Origin: a bacterium
GTDB lineage: Bacteria > Vulcanimicrobiota > Vulcanimicrobiia > Vulcanimicrobiales > SCRA01
DNA: 30,156 bases
Direction: 5' to 3'
Assembly: GCA_004298675.1 (NCBI GenBank)
Contig: SCRI01000009.1
Location: 1-30,156 of the forward strand
Position numbers and translations under genes: made by a program. The notes below the pieces were generated by a model. It saw only the letters and a program-made list of their open reading frames with translations, was not told the origin of the DNA and did not search any database. The first letter of the stretch is position 1. Each line of letters begins with the position of its first letter. Positions 1 to 8,627 of the stretch are shown here, piece after piece.

Positions 1-11
1 GCGCCGTCTGC

Positions 12-30
12 GCGAGCACCCAGCGCTCGC
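12..30 (-). terminator. Short hairpin downstream of rqcH
   Basis: Six-base arms GCGAGC (12-17) and GCTCGC (25-30) around a 7-base loop lie just past the rqcH stop codon. No T-tract follows, so it is a weak terminator candidate at best. I see nothing else in bases 1-41. Confidence 0.2.
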
Positions 31-41
31 CGCGGCCGCCC

Positions 42-1625
42 TCATCCCGGTGCGACATGGATGGTGCGTTCGCCGTCGTACCACACGAGGCCCGGGGGCG
101 CACCGCGCTGCTTGCGCACGCGCTTGCGCTTGGTGTAATCGACGGCGACGCTGGCGCTCAGCCGTGCCTTGGAGTGCAGCGCCGCAGCCCGCGCGGCGCG
201 CTCGATGTCGGCGCTTTGCGGCTCGCTGCCGGCGGCCGTCCGCAGGATCACGTGCGCCCCCGGGACGCCCTTGGCGTGGAACCAGAGATCGTCGGCCCCG
301 GCCACCTCGAATGTGACGTGCGCGTTCTCGCTAGGGGAGCGGCCGATGAGGATGCGTGCTCCGGAGGGCAACTCGATCGCCAGTGGTGCACGCCTGCGCT
401 TGTGCGCAGGCTCCGGGGGGCTCGCGTGGCCCTTGCCGCGTCCGCCCGCGAGTGCCGCGAGCGCCGCTTCGACGTCGGCGAGATCCTCGGCTGCGACGCG
501 TTCGGCCTCCCAACGCAGGGCGTTCAACTGCTCGCGGCGCCGCTCCAGCTCGGCCAGCCGGCGCTCGATGTGCGGAAGCGCCGCAGCTAACTTGCGGTAA
601 CGGACGAAGAACGCCGCGGCATTGCCCTTGGCGTCCAACTCCGGGTCGAGCTCGATCTCCAGATCGGGCCGGCTGGGCGGAACGAAGCGGCGCGCTCGCG
701 CCGGAACGTCGTGCAGGTGCGCGTACAGCGCGTTGCCCCACGCTAGCAGCCGCTCGCGCTCCGCACCCTGGGTCAAGCGCGCGCGCAACGTTTCGCACTC
801 GGCGTCGATGGCATCCGCCGCCTTGGCGGCGCCTCGCTGCAAGCGCTCGCGCCGCCGCGCGAGTTCCTCGTCGAGCGCCAGACCGCGCGCCTGGGCGTGG
901 CTCTCTGCCAACACCTCCAGCAGTGAGCCGGCTTGCTCCAACGAGGCTCCCTCCAACTGCGGCAGCGGCAGCAGGTGGGCGCCGACGATTCGCCGCGAGA
1001 CGGGCTCGCGATAGACCAGGACCGGAAGGCGGCGCAGCTGCTCGGGGTCGTCGATGACACCCGCCAGCGCCTGGGCCCGCGCGGCCAGGTCGGGACGTTG
1101 CGGCGGTGGTGGGGGCGGCTGGTAGCGCCGGCCGGGCAGTGCCTCGCGCAACTCGTTCTCGGCGCGGGTGAATTGGCGCGCCAGGGCCACGATCGTCTCG
1201 CCCCGCAACGCCAGCAGATTGCCGAAGCGGGGCACCAGCTCCGCCACCAGCTGCGCCTCGCTGCGCACGCCGAACGCACTGCCGCGCCCCAGTTCCAAGA
1301 TCAGCACGCGATCGCCGCGGATGGTGGTCACGCCGGTCACGCTCCAGCCGATCACGGCGGCGGCGAGGGGCCGGACCCACCCCGGAGCCCCCGCGCCCAA
1401 TGCCAGCTCGCCGCGCTGCAAGAGGGCGCCCGGTTGCGGGCCAAAGGGATCGAAGACCAGCAGCTGGTCCCCGCCGCGTCCCCCGAAGGCTAGGGCAAAA
1501 CGTCCATCGGCCAGGGTCCCGGCATCGCGGATGCGTGCGCCGCGCAGCTCCGCCTCCAACTCCGCGGCCTCGCGCCGCAGCAGGAGCCAGTCTCCTCGCA
1601 CGCCGGCGCGTTTGGTCATCTCCAT
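42..1625 (-). CDS. rqcH: NFACT family protein, RqcH/FbpA-type ribosome quality control factor
   Basis: A 527-residue protein with the NFACT layout: an N-terminal NFACT-N domain (about 10-200), a long charged coiled-coil middle (about 235-400) and a C-terminal NFACT-R RNA-binding domain (about 420-520) with the typical run DLWFHAKGVPGAHVIL. RqcH binds stalled 50S subunits carrying peptidyl-tRNA and recruits tRNA-Ala to add C-terminal Ala tails that mark nascent chains for degradation. The Asp-Arg pair required for tailing in Bacillus RqcH appears to be present as D105-R106 (IRGDRVLIL), so an active enzyme is plausible. Older annotations call this family fibronectin-binding protein. Two ATGs lie close together (1625 and 1619); either could start translation. 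It diverges from gmk across 85 bases. Confidence 0.9.
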   Translation of the reverse strand: MEMTKRAGVRGDWLLLRREAAELEAELRGARIRDAGTLADGRFALAFGGRGGDQLLVFDPFGPQPGALLQRGELALGAGAPGWVRPLAAAVIGWSVTGVTTIRGDRVLILELGRGSAFGVRSEAQLVAELVPRFGNLLALRGETIVALARQFTRAENELREALPGRRYQPPPPPPQRPDLAARAQALAGVIDDPEQLRRLPVLVYREPVSRRIVGAHLLPLPQLEGASLEQAGSLLEVLAESHAQARGLALDEELARRRERLQRGAAKAADAIDAECETLRARLTQGAERERLLAWGNALYAHLHDVPARARRFVPPSRPDLEIELDPELDAKGNAAAFFVRYRKLAAALPHIERRLAELERRREQLNALRWEAERVAAEDLADVEAALAALAGGRGKGHASPPEPAHKRRRAPLAIELPSGARILIGRSPSENAHVTFEVAGADDLWFHAKGVPGAHVILRTAAGSEPQSADIERAARAAALHSKARLSASVAVDYTKRKRVRKQRGAPPGLVWYDGERTIHVAPG

Positions 1626-1710
1626 GCCCGCCAGGGTTCACGAAGTCATGGTGCGAACCTTGTAGTTTTGGCGCCGTGATTTACGGCGACAGCGGGAGGA
1701 GGTTTCGCGA

Positions 1711-2331
1711 TTGACCGGCCCCGGTTTGCTCTTCGTCGTCTCCGGTCCCTCCGGAGCGGGCAAGGACACCTTGGTGGATGGTCTCTTGCGGAGCTCCAGC
1801 GCTCTGAAGTATTCCGTCTCGGCCACCACACGCCCGCCGCGCGAGGGCGAGCGCGAAGGTGAGGACTACTTCTTTCTCACGCGCGCAGCGTTCGAAGAGG
1901 GCATGCGCGAGGGTGAGTTCCTCGAGACGCGCGAGTACAACGGCAATCTCTACGGCACGCCGCGCGGTTTCATCAAGCAGACGCTGGCCGCCGGCTACGA
2001 CGTGGTCGCCAAACCCGAGGTCAACGGCGCGCTACGAGTGAAGGCGGCGTTTCCGGACGCCGTCTCGATCTTCATTCTCCCGGACAAGTTCGCCGATCTC
2101 CGCCGCCGGCTCGAGGCTCGCCGCACCGAGACCAACGCGGAGATCGCCGCGCGCCTGGCCATCGCACACGAAGAGGTCAAGTCGATCCGCAGCTTCGATT
2201 ACCTCGTCATCAACGCCAACGAGCAGTACGAGGCGGCTATCGCCGACTTGCGCGCGATCGTGCGGGCGGAGAAGCTGCGCATCCACCGCTACAACGACGG
2301 CCGCATCCAGGCGATCGTCACGGCATCATAA
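1711..2331 (+). CDS. gmk: Guanylate kinase
   Basis: A 206-residue enzyme that phosphorylates GMP to GDP with ATP. The P-loop GPSGAGKDT is at about residues 12-20, followed by the GMP-binding region YSVSATTRPPREGE and the segment FLETREYNGNLYGTPRG with the usual Glu, Tyr and Ser/Thr GMP contacts. The start is TTG, chosen because a strong Shine-Dalgarno (GGGAGGAGG, 1694-1702) sits 8 bases upstream and the P-loop then falls at the normal distance. The segment normally reading LDIDVQGA or LEIEVQGA reads AKPEVNGA here, which changes one of two conserved acidic positions to Lys. First gene of the plus-strand run; 17 bases separate it from rpoZ, an arrangement common in bacteria. Confidence 0.95.
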   Translation: MTGPGLLFVVSGPSGAGKDTLVDGLLRSSSALKYSVSATTRPPREGEREGEDYFFLTRAAFEEGMREGEFLETREYNGNLYGTPRGFIKQTLAAGYDVVAKPEVNGALRVKAAFPDAVSIFILPDKFADLRRRLEARRTETNAEIAARLAIAHEEVKSIRSFDYLVINANEQYEAAIADLRAIVRAEKLRIHRYNDGRIQAIVTAS

Positions 2332-2348
2332 AGGAGCACTACAGCGCT

Positions 2349-2570
2349 ATGGCATCTGATACGGTCTTCACCGATCTCGAAGCTCTTCTCAAACACGTCG
2401 ATTCGAAATTCACGCTGGTCAACGTCATCACCAAGCGCACGCGCCAGTTGAACAACGGCGTGCCGCCGCTGGTGGACGACGCCAACCCCAACAAGCCCGT
2501 CAGCACCTCGTTCGAAGAGGTCGGCGAAGGGAAGATTCACTACCATCGCGTCAAGGAAGGGCCGAAGTAA
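2349..2570 (+). CDS. rpoZ: DNA-directed RNA polymerase omega subunit
   Basis: A 73-residue protein recognised by the omega core: DSKFTLVNVITKRTRQLNNG near residues 18-37, and PVSTSFEEVGEGKI toward the C-terminus, matching the KPVTIALEEIAEGKI region of the family. Omega promotes assembly of RNA polymerase by holding the beta-prime subunit. Length is normal. A Shine-Dalgarno AAGGAG (2331-2336) precedes the ATG, and the position right after gmk is conserved in many bacterial phyla, which supports a sequence call that is otherwise hard for so short a protein. Confidence 0.92.
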   Translation: MASDTVFTDLEALLKHVDSKFTLVNVITKRTRQLNNGVPPLVDDANPNKPVSTSFEEVGEGKIHYHRVKEGPK

Positions 2571-2610
2571 CCCGCCGAATCAACCAGGGCCAAGAAAGGG
2601 CGGAGATCGT

Positions 2611-4446
2611 ATGTGCGGCATCGTCGGTTACATCGGGCAGCGCGACAGCGTACCCATCATTCTCGACAGCCTGGCGCGGCTTGAGTATCGTGGCTACGAT
2701 TCGGCGGGCATCGCCGTCATCAACGAGCAGGGGCTCCGAGGGAGCAAGAGCGTGGGGAAGCTTGCACGTTTGGTCTCGCTGCTCCACGACGATCCGCTGC
2801 ACGGCTCGATTGGCCTGGGGCACACGCGCTGGGCCACGCACGGCCGCCCCAACGACGTCAACGCCCACCCGCATCTCGATTGCAGCGGCAGCATCGCCGT
2901 GGTCCATAACGGCATCATCGAAAACTACGCCGAGCTGCGCGAGCGCCTGAAGGCGCAGGGGCATCGTTTCGTCTCCGAGACCGACACCGAGGTGATCTCG
3001 CACCTGATCGAGTCGCACGACAAAGGCGATGTCGTGGAGGCCGTCCGGCGGACGTTGGCGGAGTTGCGCGGTGCCTTTGGTCTGGGCGTCATCTCCTCCA
3101 AGGATCCCTCCCGGCTCATCTTCGCGCGCAACGGCGCCTCGCCGCTGATCGTGGGGGTGGGCGAGAACGAGATGTTCGTCGCGTCGGACATTCCGGCGTT
3201 GCTGCAGTACACGCGCGAGACCGTCGTGATCCAAGAGGGTGAGATGGTGGTCGTCGGCAGCGACGGCTACAAGCTCACGTCGTTCGAGGGCGCGCCCATC
3301 GAACGCAAGGCGCTGCGCATCACGTGGAACGCCGCTCAGGCGGAGAAGAGCGGCTACAAGCACTTCATGCTCAAGGAGATCTTCGAACAGCCCAGCGTCG
3401 TCAAGGAGACCCTGGCGGGGCGTATCGACGAGGACTACGACGTCCGTCTCGAGCCGGAGCTGGGCTCGATCGACGACGAGCTGCTGCGGAGCATCTCCAA
3501 AATCTGCATCACGGGCTGCGGTACCGCGTACCATGCCGGCATGGTTGGCATGTACCTGCTGCGGTCGCTGGTAGGGCTGCCGGTGGAGATGGAGCTGGCC
3601 AGCGAGTTCCGCTATGGCGATCCCGTCGTGGATCCCGCCACGCTGGTGCTCGCGATCTCGCAGTCCGGCGAGACCGCCGACACCATCGAGGCCGCGAAGA
3701 TCGCCAAAGGCCGCGGAGCCACGCTGCTGGGCGTCTGTAACGTCGTGGGCTCGCATCTCACGCGGCTCGACGACGGTACCCTCTACACGCGCGGCGGCCC
3801 CGAGATCGGCGTCGCCGCCACCAAGACGTATACGGCGCAGGTCACGGCGATGATTCTCGCTGCGCTGCACCTGGCTCGCGTGCGCGGGACGGTGCCGCCG
3901 CAGCGCCTGCGCGAGATCGCGCGGGCCACCAGTCTGCTGCCGGCAGCCGTCGACGTGGTGCTCAACGAGAGCGACCGGATCAAGCGTATCGCGCGTACCA
4001 TGAGCGAGGCGCAGAGCGTGCTGTTCCTGGGCCGCTACATCAACTATCCCACGGCGCTAGAGGGAGCGCTCAAACTCAAGGAGATTTCGTACATTCACGC
4101 CGAGGGCTATGCCGCGGGCGAGATGAAGCACGGGCCGATCGCGCTGCTCGATCGGCGCACCCCCGTGGTGGCCGTGGTGACCTCGGGGCACGTGCGCGAG
4201 AAGATCCTCTCCAATGTAGCCGAGGCCAAGGCGCGCGAGGCGCCGATCATCTGCGTCGCGCATGCCGACGACGCCGACGTGGCGGATATCGCCGACGAGA
4301 TCATCCCGGTGCCGCGCGTGGATCCGTTGTTGGCGCCGATCGTCAACGTGGCCCCGCTGCAACTGCTGGCCTACCACATCGCGGACTTCAAAGGCTGCGA
4401 CGTCGATCAGCCACGCAATCTCGCCAAGACCGTTACCGTGGAATGA
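2611..4446 (+). CDS. glmS: Glutamine--fructose-6-phosphate aminotransferase (isomerizing)
   Basis: A 611-residue enzyme, the usual length. It makes glucosamine-6-phosphate from fructose-6-phosphate and glutamine, the entry to UDP-GlcNAc for peptidoglycan and lipopolysaccharide. The protein begins MCGIVGYIG, so removal of Met exposes the nucleophilic Cys of the class II glutamine amidotransferase domain (about 1-230, with [10 protein letters not shown] and [11 protein letters not shown]). Two SIS sugar-isomerase domains follow ([11 protein letters not shown] and [10 protein letters not shown] in the first; [19 protein letters not shown] in the second), and the C-terminus LAKTVTVE is the family hallmark. 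The 40-base gap from rpoZ is too short for a glmS ribozyme. The stop overlaps the rph start by 4 bases. Confidence 0.98.
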   Translation: MCGIVGYIGQRDSVPIILDSLARLEYRGYDSAGIAVINEQGLRGSKSVGKLARLVSLLHDDPLHGSIGLGHTRWATHGRPNDVNAHPHLDCSGSIAVVHNGIIENYAELRERLKAQGHRFVSETDTEVISHLIESHDKGDVVEAVRRTLAELRGAFGLGVISSKDPSRLIFARNGASPLIVGVGENEMFVASDIPALLQYTRETVVIQEGEMVVVGSDGYKLTSFEGAPIERKALRITWNAAQAEKSGYKHFMLKEIFEQPSVVKETLAGRIDEDYDVRLEPELGSIDDELLRSISKICITGCGTAYHAGMVGMYLLRSLVGLPVEMELASEFRYGDPVVDPATLVLAISQSGETADTIEAAKIAKGRGATLLGVCNVVGSHLTRLDDGTLYTRGGPEIGVAATKTYTAQVTAMILAALHLARVRGTVPPQRLREIARATSLLPAAVDVVLNESDRIKRIARTMSEAQSVLFLGRYINYPTALEGALKLKEISYIHAEGYAAGEMKHGPIALLDRRTPVVAVVTSGHVREKILSNVAEAKAREAPIICVAHADDADVADIADEIIPVPRVDPLLAPIVNVAPLQLLAYHIADFKGCDVDQPRNLAKTVTVE

Positions 4447-5174
4447 GCACCGCAACGATGACGCGGAACGATGGCCGGGCGCGCGATCAGCTCCGTCCGC
4501 TTACGATCGAGACGGGGGTGCTCGCACACGCGGAGGGGAGCGCGCTGATCACGCTGGGTGGCACCAAAGTGCTCTGCGCCGCGACGGTGGAACCGGAGGT
4601 TCCACGCTGGCTGCGCGGGCGCGGCAGCGGCTGGGTCACCGCCGAGTATGCGATGCTCCCACGTGCCACTGCGGAGCGCACGCCGCGCGAGTCGGTCAAA
4701 GGGCGCATCGGCGGTCGCACGCACGAGATCCAGCGACTCATCGGCCGTTCGCTGCGCGCCGTTACCGATCTCACCAAGTTGGCCGAGCGCAACGTGATTC
4801 TCGACTGCGACGTGATTCAAGCCGACGGCGGCACCAGGACCGCCTCGATCAGCGGCGCCTACGTCGCGCTCGCACTGGCCCTGCGCAAACTGCAGGCGGA
4901 CGGCGTGTTACGCGCCTGGCCGCTAGCGGGGCTCGTGGGCGCCGTCAGCGTGGGGTACGTCGGTGGCTGGCCGTTGCTCGATCTGGCCTACGAGGAAGAT
5001 AGCCGCGCGCAGACGGACATGAACGTGGTGATGACGGACGCCGGAGCGTTCGTGGAGATTCAGGGGACGGCGGAGGCGGCGCCGTTCTCGCGCCCGGACC
5101 TAGAAAAGATGCTGGCGCTGGCCGAGCAGGGGATCCGCTGCATCTTCGAAGAGCAGAGGCGCGTCTTGGGATGA
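4443..5174 (+). CDS. rph: Ribonuclease PH
   Basis: A 243-residue phosphorolytic 3'-exoribonuclease that trims tRNA and other RNA 3' ends. Recognised by the N-terminal [19 protein letters not shown], the internal [11 protein letters not shown] and [18 protein letters not shown], and the signature [20 protein letters not shown] (about residues 120-140). Length is typical. Start ATG overlaps the glmS stop as ATGA, so translation is probably coupled. In many genomes rph is followed by the rdgB/yggV ITP pyrophosphatase gene; here that place is taken by an unrelated small coiled-coil gene. Confidence 0.97.
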   Translation: MSTATMTRNDGRARDQLRPLTIETGVLAHAEGSALITLGGTKVLCAATVEPEVPRWLRGRGSGWVTAEYAMLPRATAERTPRESVKGRIGGRTHEIQRLIGRSLRAVTDLTKLAERNVILDCDVIQADGGTRTASISGAYVALALALRKLQADGVLRAWPLAGLVGAVSVGYVGGWPLLDLAYEEDSRAQTDMNVVMTDAGAFVEIQGTAEAAPFSRPDLEKMLALAEQGIRCIFEEQRRVLG

Positions 5175-5518
5175 TGCCGATTGCCGTCGATCTCGCGGCC
5201 CTCGTAAGCCGCATCGGGGCCTACCGCATCAGCGACCGTGCCTTGCGCGCGAGCGTGGAGCGGATGCAAGCCACGCTGCAGCGCGGGGAGACGCCCGCGC
5301 CGGCGGAAGTGCGCGCCTTCCTGCGCGACGCACGCCGCTACTTCGAGGCCCTGGAGCGGGAGGCACGCGCGCAGCTCAAAGACCTCGACCGCAGGCTGGA
5401 CGATCTCTTCCAGCAGCAGTACAACCTCCAAGCCGAGCGTGGCGTGGCGCAGCGCCGCCTGGCGGGCGCCGGCGAGACGCTCGAGCTGGTGGATCAGGCG
5501 GACCGCGCGGCACCATGA
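5171..5518 (+). CDS. Small predicted coiled-coil protein of unknown function
   Basis: A 115-residue protein I do not recognise. Residues about 1-40 are mixed, while about 40-105 are rich in Ala, Arg, Glu, Leu and Gln with heptad-like spacing (for example [22 protein letters not shown]), which suggests a long helix or coiled coil. No signal peptide, membrane segment or cysteine is visible. It overlaps rph at its start (ATGATG at 5171) and mlaE at its end (ATGA at 5515), so it is firmly embedded in the operon. Sitting directly before mlaE it could belong to the lipid transporter, but that is position only. The tight overlaps and in-frame length make it very likely a real gene. Confidence 0.7.
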   Translation: MMPIAVDLAALVSRIGAYRISDRALRASVERMQATLQRGETPAPAEVRAFLRDARRYFEALEREARAQLKDLDRRLDDLFQQQYNLQAERGVAQRRLAGAGETLELVDQADRAAP

Positions 5519-6285
5519 ACGCGCTGGAGTCGGTCGGGCGCGCCACCCTCCGCTTCCTCGAGTACGCCGGGGGCCTGGCGGCGCTAGCGGCGGATACGGC
5601 CGGCTACATCGTGCGCCTGCGCGTGCGCGTCGTCGAGATGATCAATCAAGCCTATCTGTTGGGCACGCAGAGCAACGTCATCGTCTTGCTCACGTCGCTT
5701 TTCACCGGGATGGTGATCTCGCTCGAATCCGCCGTCCAAGCCGTGCAATACGGATTCGGCAACGTAGTCGGCGGCGCCGTCGCGTACGGGACCGTGCGTG
5801 AGCTGGGACCGATGCTGACGGCGGTCGTGGTGGCGGGGCGCGCCGGCGCGGCGATCGCCGCGGAGATCGGCTCGATGACGGTGACCGAGCAGGTGGAGGC
5901 GCTGGAGGCGCTGGGACTCTCACCCACGCGCATGCTGGTCGTGCCGCGGCTGCTGGGGCTGCTGCTGACCCTCCCGGTACTCACGGTCTTCGCCGACATC
6001 GTCTCCGTGGGCGGCGGGATGTGGGTGGCGCAGGCGGTGGCGAACATCTCGCCTCAGGACTATCTCACCTCGGTTCGGCAGACGATCAATATGACCGACG
6101 TGGCCAAAGGGCTGCTCAAAACGCTGATCTTCGCCGCCATCATCGTGCTGATCGGCTCGTATCAGGGGTTGACCACGCGTGGGGGCGCGGCGGGTGTCGG
6201 CAAATCCACGACGGGGAGCGTGGTGCTGGCGATCATCCTCATCTTCATCGCCAATTTCACCATGAGTTTCCTGCTCTTTCGATGA
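5515..6285 (+). CDS. mlaE: MlaE-family ABC transporter permease
   Basis: A 256-residue integral membrane protein of the MlaE/TrmE (YrbE) permease family that works with an MCE protein and an ATPase to move phospholipids between the inner and outer membranes. The family block VRELGPMLTAVVVAGRAGAAIAAEIGSM continuing into TEQVEALEALG lies at about residues 92-132, and about five hydrophobic segments are visible (around 52-72, 100-118, 140-160, 165-185 and 205-255). Length is normal. It overlaps the upstream small gene and mlaF by 4 bases each. No mlaB (STAS) or mlaC gene accompanies it. Confidence 0.93.
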   Translation: MNALESVGRATLRFLEYAGGLAALAADTAGYIVRLRVRVVEMINQAYLLGTQSNVIVLLTSLFTGMVISLESAVQAVQYGFGNVVGGAVAYGTVRELGPMLTAVVVAGRAGAAIAAEIGSMTVTEQVEALEALGLSPTRMLVVPRLLGLLLTLPVLTVFADIVSVGGGMWVAQAVANISPQDYLTSVRQTINMTDVAKGLLKTLIFAAIIVLIGSYQGLTTRGGAAGVGKSTTGSVVLAIILIFIANFTMSFLLFR

Positions 6286-7043
6286 CACGCGGCGAACCGA
6301 TCATCGAATTGCAAGACGTCGAGCTAGCCTTCGGCGACAAAATCGTGCTCTCAGGGCTCTCGCTGCGCGTCCCCGCGGGCATGATCACCTGCATCATCGG
6401 CCTCTCCGGTTCGGGCAAGAGCACCACGCTGCGGCTCATCAACGGTTTGCGCTTACCGCAACGCGGCCGCGTGATCGTGAAGGGCGCCGACGTTTGCGGC
6501 CTGTCGCCGGCGGAGCTGATCGCCTTGCGCCGGTCGATCGGGTTCGCCTTCCAGTTTGCCGCGCTCTTCGACTCTCTGACGATTGGGGACAACGTGGCGC
6601 TGCCGCTGCGTGAGAATACCTCGATGAGCGACGAAGAGATCACCGCAACCGTGCGCGAGACGCTGGAGTCGGTGGGTTTGGCGGACTCCGTCGACCGGCT
6701 TCCGGCGGAGCTCTCCGGCGGTATGATGAAGCGGGCAGGCTTCGCGCGCGCGGTGGTGACCAAGCCGGAGATCGTGCTCTTCGACGAGCCCACGTCGGGC
6801 CTGGACCCCATCGTGACGCATCTGCTGACCAATATCATCATCGACATCAACCGCCGCTTGGGGGCCACGGTCGTGGTGGTCTCGCACGACATGCAGAGCG
6901 TCTACCAGATGGCGGATCGTGTCGCCCTGCTCTTCGAGGGAGCCATCATCGCCGAGGGGACGGTAGAGGAGATCCGTTCCTCGGACAACCCGATCGTCCA
7001 GCAATTCCTTCAGGGACGGGACCAGGGACCGATACCACTGTAG
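6282..7043 (+). CDS. mlaF: MlaF-like ABC transporter ATP-binding protein
   Basis: A 253-residue ATPase subunit that powers the MlaE/MCE lipid transporter. Walker A GLSGSGKST is at residues 40-48, the Q-loop at about Q91 (FAFQFAALFDSLT), the ABC signature LSGGMMKRAGFARA at about 144-157, Walker B IVLFDEPTSGLD at about 164-175 and the switch His at H202 (VVSHDM). LSGGMMKR and the FAFQ..ALFDSLT run are typical of the MlaF/Ttg2A branch. The start is the ATG overlapping the mlaE stop (ATGA, 6282-6285); the open frame extends upstream, but that part is only the shadow of mlaE. A 63-base gap follows before the MCE gene. Confidence 0.95.
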   Translation: MTRGEPIIELQDVELAFGDKIVLSGLSLRVPAGMITCIIGLSGSGKSTTLRLINGLRLPQRGRVIVKGADVCGLSPAELIALRRSIGFAFQFAALFDSLTIGDNVALPLRENTSMSDEEITATVRETLESVGLADSVDRLPAELSGGMMKRAGFARAVVTKPEIVLFDEPTSGLDPIVTHLLTNIIIDINRRLGATVVVVSHDMQSVYQMADRVALLFEGAIIAEGTVEEIRSSDNPIVQQFLQGRDQGPIPL

Positions 7044-7106
7044 CGGTATGTAGCACACGAACCTGTCGGCAAGGAGCGAGGAGAGGTCTCTGATGGAGCA
7101 TCGCAG

Positions 7107-8627
7107 GTGAGCAATCAAGCCCGCGTCGGACTCTTCACGCTAGCCGGTCTGTTGGCGCTGCTCTTCGTTTTCTACGTCGTCACCAATTTGGGGGCGCGCC
7201 GCGGGTACCAGATCGGCGTCCATTTCTCCAACGTAGCCGGGCTCAAGCAAGGCGGTTACGTGATGCAGCAGGGCGTGATCATCGGCACCGTGGCCGACGT
7301 CCAGCTGCTGCCCGACTACACCGTGGAAGCCGTGCTCAACATCCGGCGCACGGTCGACATTCCAAGTAACGCCGAGTTCTTGATTCAGAGCCCGATCACG
7401 GGCGATCCGTTCCTCAACATCAAGCTGCCCAAGCACGCGGAGGGTGGGCCGGTACCGCCGCCGATGGCGCGCGCGGTGCTGCCGCTGGATCAGCAGCCAC
7501 GTGGAAAGGCACCGATCACGATCTCGGACTTGCTGTCGACGGGGCAGAGCGAAGCCGTGCGCATCGACACGATGCTGGCGGACCTGGAGCGCCGCGAGCC
7601 GCATATCATGGACTCGCTCGAGGACAGCGCGCGCAACGTCAATCTGATGACCAGGCAGACCAATGCCGCCGTGGGTAACCTCGCCGATCGCTCCAACAGC
7701 ATGGCCTCCCAACTGCAGCAGAGCCTCACGGTCATCAGCGGTAATTTGGTGGCGCTGAGCGCCTCGCTGCGCAATACCACCGAGACCAAGAGCGGCCAGG
7801 TCTCAAAGATCGTCGACAACCTGACGCAGATCTCCAACAGCCTGCTCAAGACCGCCGGCAGCGTGCAGCAGCTAGCCGCGGACCCTACGCTCCACCAGAA
7901 CGTCGTCGACACCACCACGCAGCTGAAGAACACCGCCGCCTCGATCGCGGGCATCGCTTCCGATCTCCACCATTTGACGGGCGATCCGCAGACGCAGGCG
8001 CAGCTACACGACACCGTGGCCAACATCGATGCTGTCTCGCAGCGGTTGAGTGCGATTCTCGCGCGCTGGGGGGGGCGCTCCAGCGTCTACGGAGTCGATG
8101 CCGGCGCGACGCCTGCACCCGCCGGGCGTGCGGTACCTGCGGTGCAGCCCGAGCCCGCGGCCACGCCGCAGGCGCTGCATGAGGGTCCCAGTGGACTCTT
8201 CGCGCTGCAAATGCGCGTGAGCGAGCTCTCCAAGAGCAAAGGAGCGGGTTTCTCCACGCCATTGCTTTCGCGCGATCGCGGTCCGCAGTCGGACGTCAAT
8301 CTCTGGATCGCGCCGTATTCGTCGACCAGTGTGAAACTCGGCGCCAACGACATCGGCGCCTACTCCACCGTCAACGCCGCGATCTTCAAGCGCCTCACTC
8401 CGTCCTTGCGCCTGGGCGGCGGCGTACTCTACTCGCGCGTGGGCGTGGAGGGTAGCGCCGGCAGCGGAGCGCTCGGCTTGGATGCGCTGCTCTACGATCT
8501 GCGCCATCCGACGCTCGACGTCTACGGCCGCTTGCGCATGAGCCGCGGGGTGGACGGCTTCGCCGGCGAGCGCGACCTCACCAGCGGCGATCGCCGCACC
8601 GTGTTCGGGCTGGAGCTGACCTGGTGA
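7107..8627 (+). CDS. MCE (MlaD-like) lipid-transport protein with an extra C-terminal beta-rich domain
   Basis: A 506-residue protein. A single N-terminal membrane anchor (about 7-28) is followed by one MCE domain (about 34-112: VHFSNVAGLKQGGYVMQQGVIIGTV and later SPITGDPFLNIKLP). A helical Gln/Asn/Ser/Thr-rich region covers about 140-330, a Pro/Ala linker about 338-365, and a final ~135-residue segment alternates polar and hydrophobic residues, ending in the aromatic run FGLELTW. E. coli MlaD is only ~180 residues, so this one is far longer. The tail resembles outer-membrane beta-strand sequence, which would let the protein span the periplasm; that is inference. The start is GTG, chosen for the GGAG (7095-7098) eight bases upstream and the immediate membrane anchor. 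MlaE and MlaF lie just upstream. Confidence 0.88.
   Translation: MSNQARVGLFTLAGLLALLFVFYVVTNLGARRGYQIGVHFSNVAGLKQGGYVMQQGVIIGTVADVQLLPDYTVEAVLNIRRTVDIPSNAEFLIQSPITGDPFLNIKLPKHAEGGPVPPPMARAVLPLDQQPRGKAPITISDLLSTGQSEAVRIDTMLADLERREPHIMDSLEDSARNVNLMTRQTNAAVGNLADRSNSMASQLQQSLTVISGNLVALSASLRNTTETKSGQVSKIVDNLTQISNSLLKTAGSVQQLAADPTLHQNVVDTTTQLKNTAASIAGIASDLHHLTGDPQTQAQLHDTVANIDAVSQRLSAILARWGGRSSVYGVDAGATPAPAGRAVPAVQPEPAATPQALHEGPSGLFALQMRVSELSKSKGAGFSTPLLSRDRGPQSDVNLWIAPYSSTSVKLGANDIGAYSTVNAAIFKRLTPSLRLGGGVLYSRVGVEGSAGSGALGLDALLYDLRHPTLDVYGRLRMSRGVDGFAGERDLTSGDRRTVFGLELTW

Noticed and set aside
2571-2610. glmS ribozyme/riboswitch
   Set aside because: The rpoZ-glmS gap is only 40 bases, too short for the ribozyme, and has no matching core.
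2551-3870. Minus-strand open frame of about 440 codons opposite rpoZ/glmS
   Set aside because: Shadow of glmS: no domain, biased composition, and the plus strand holds an unambiguous full-length glmS.
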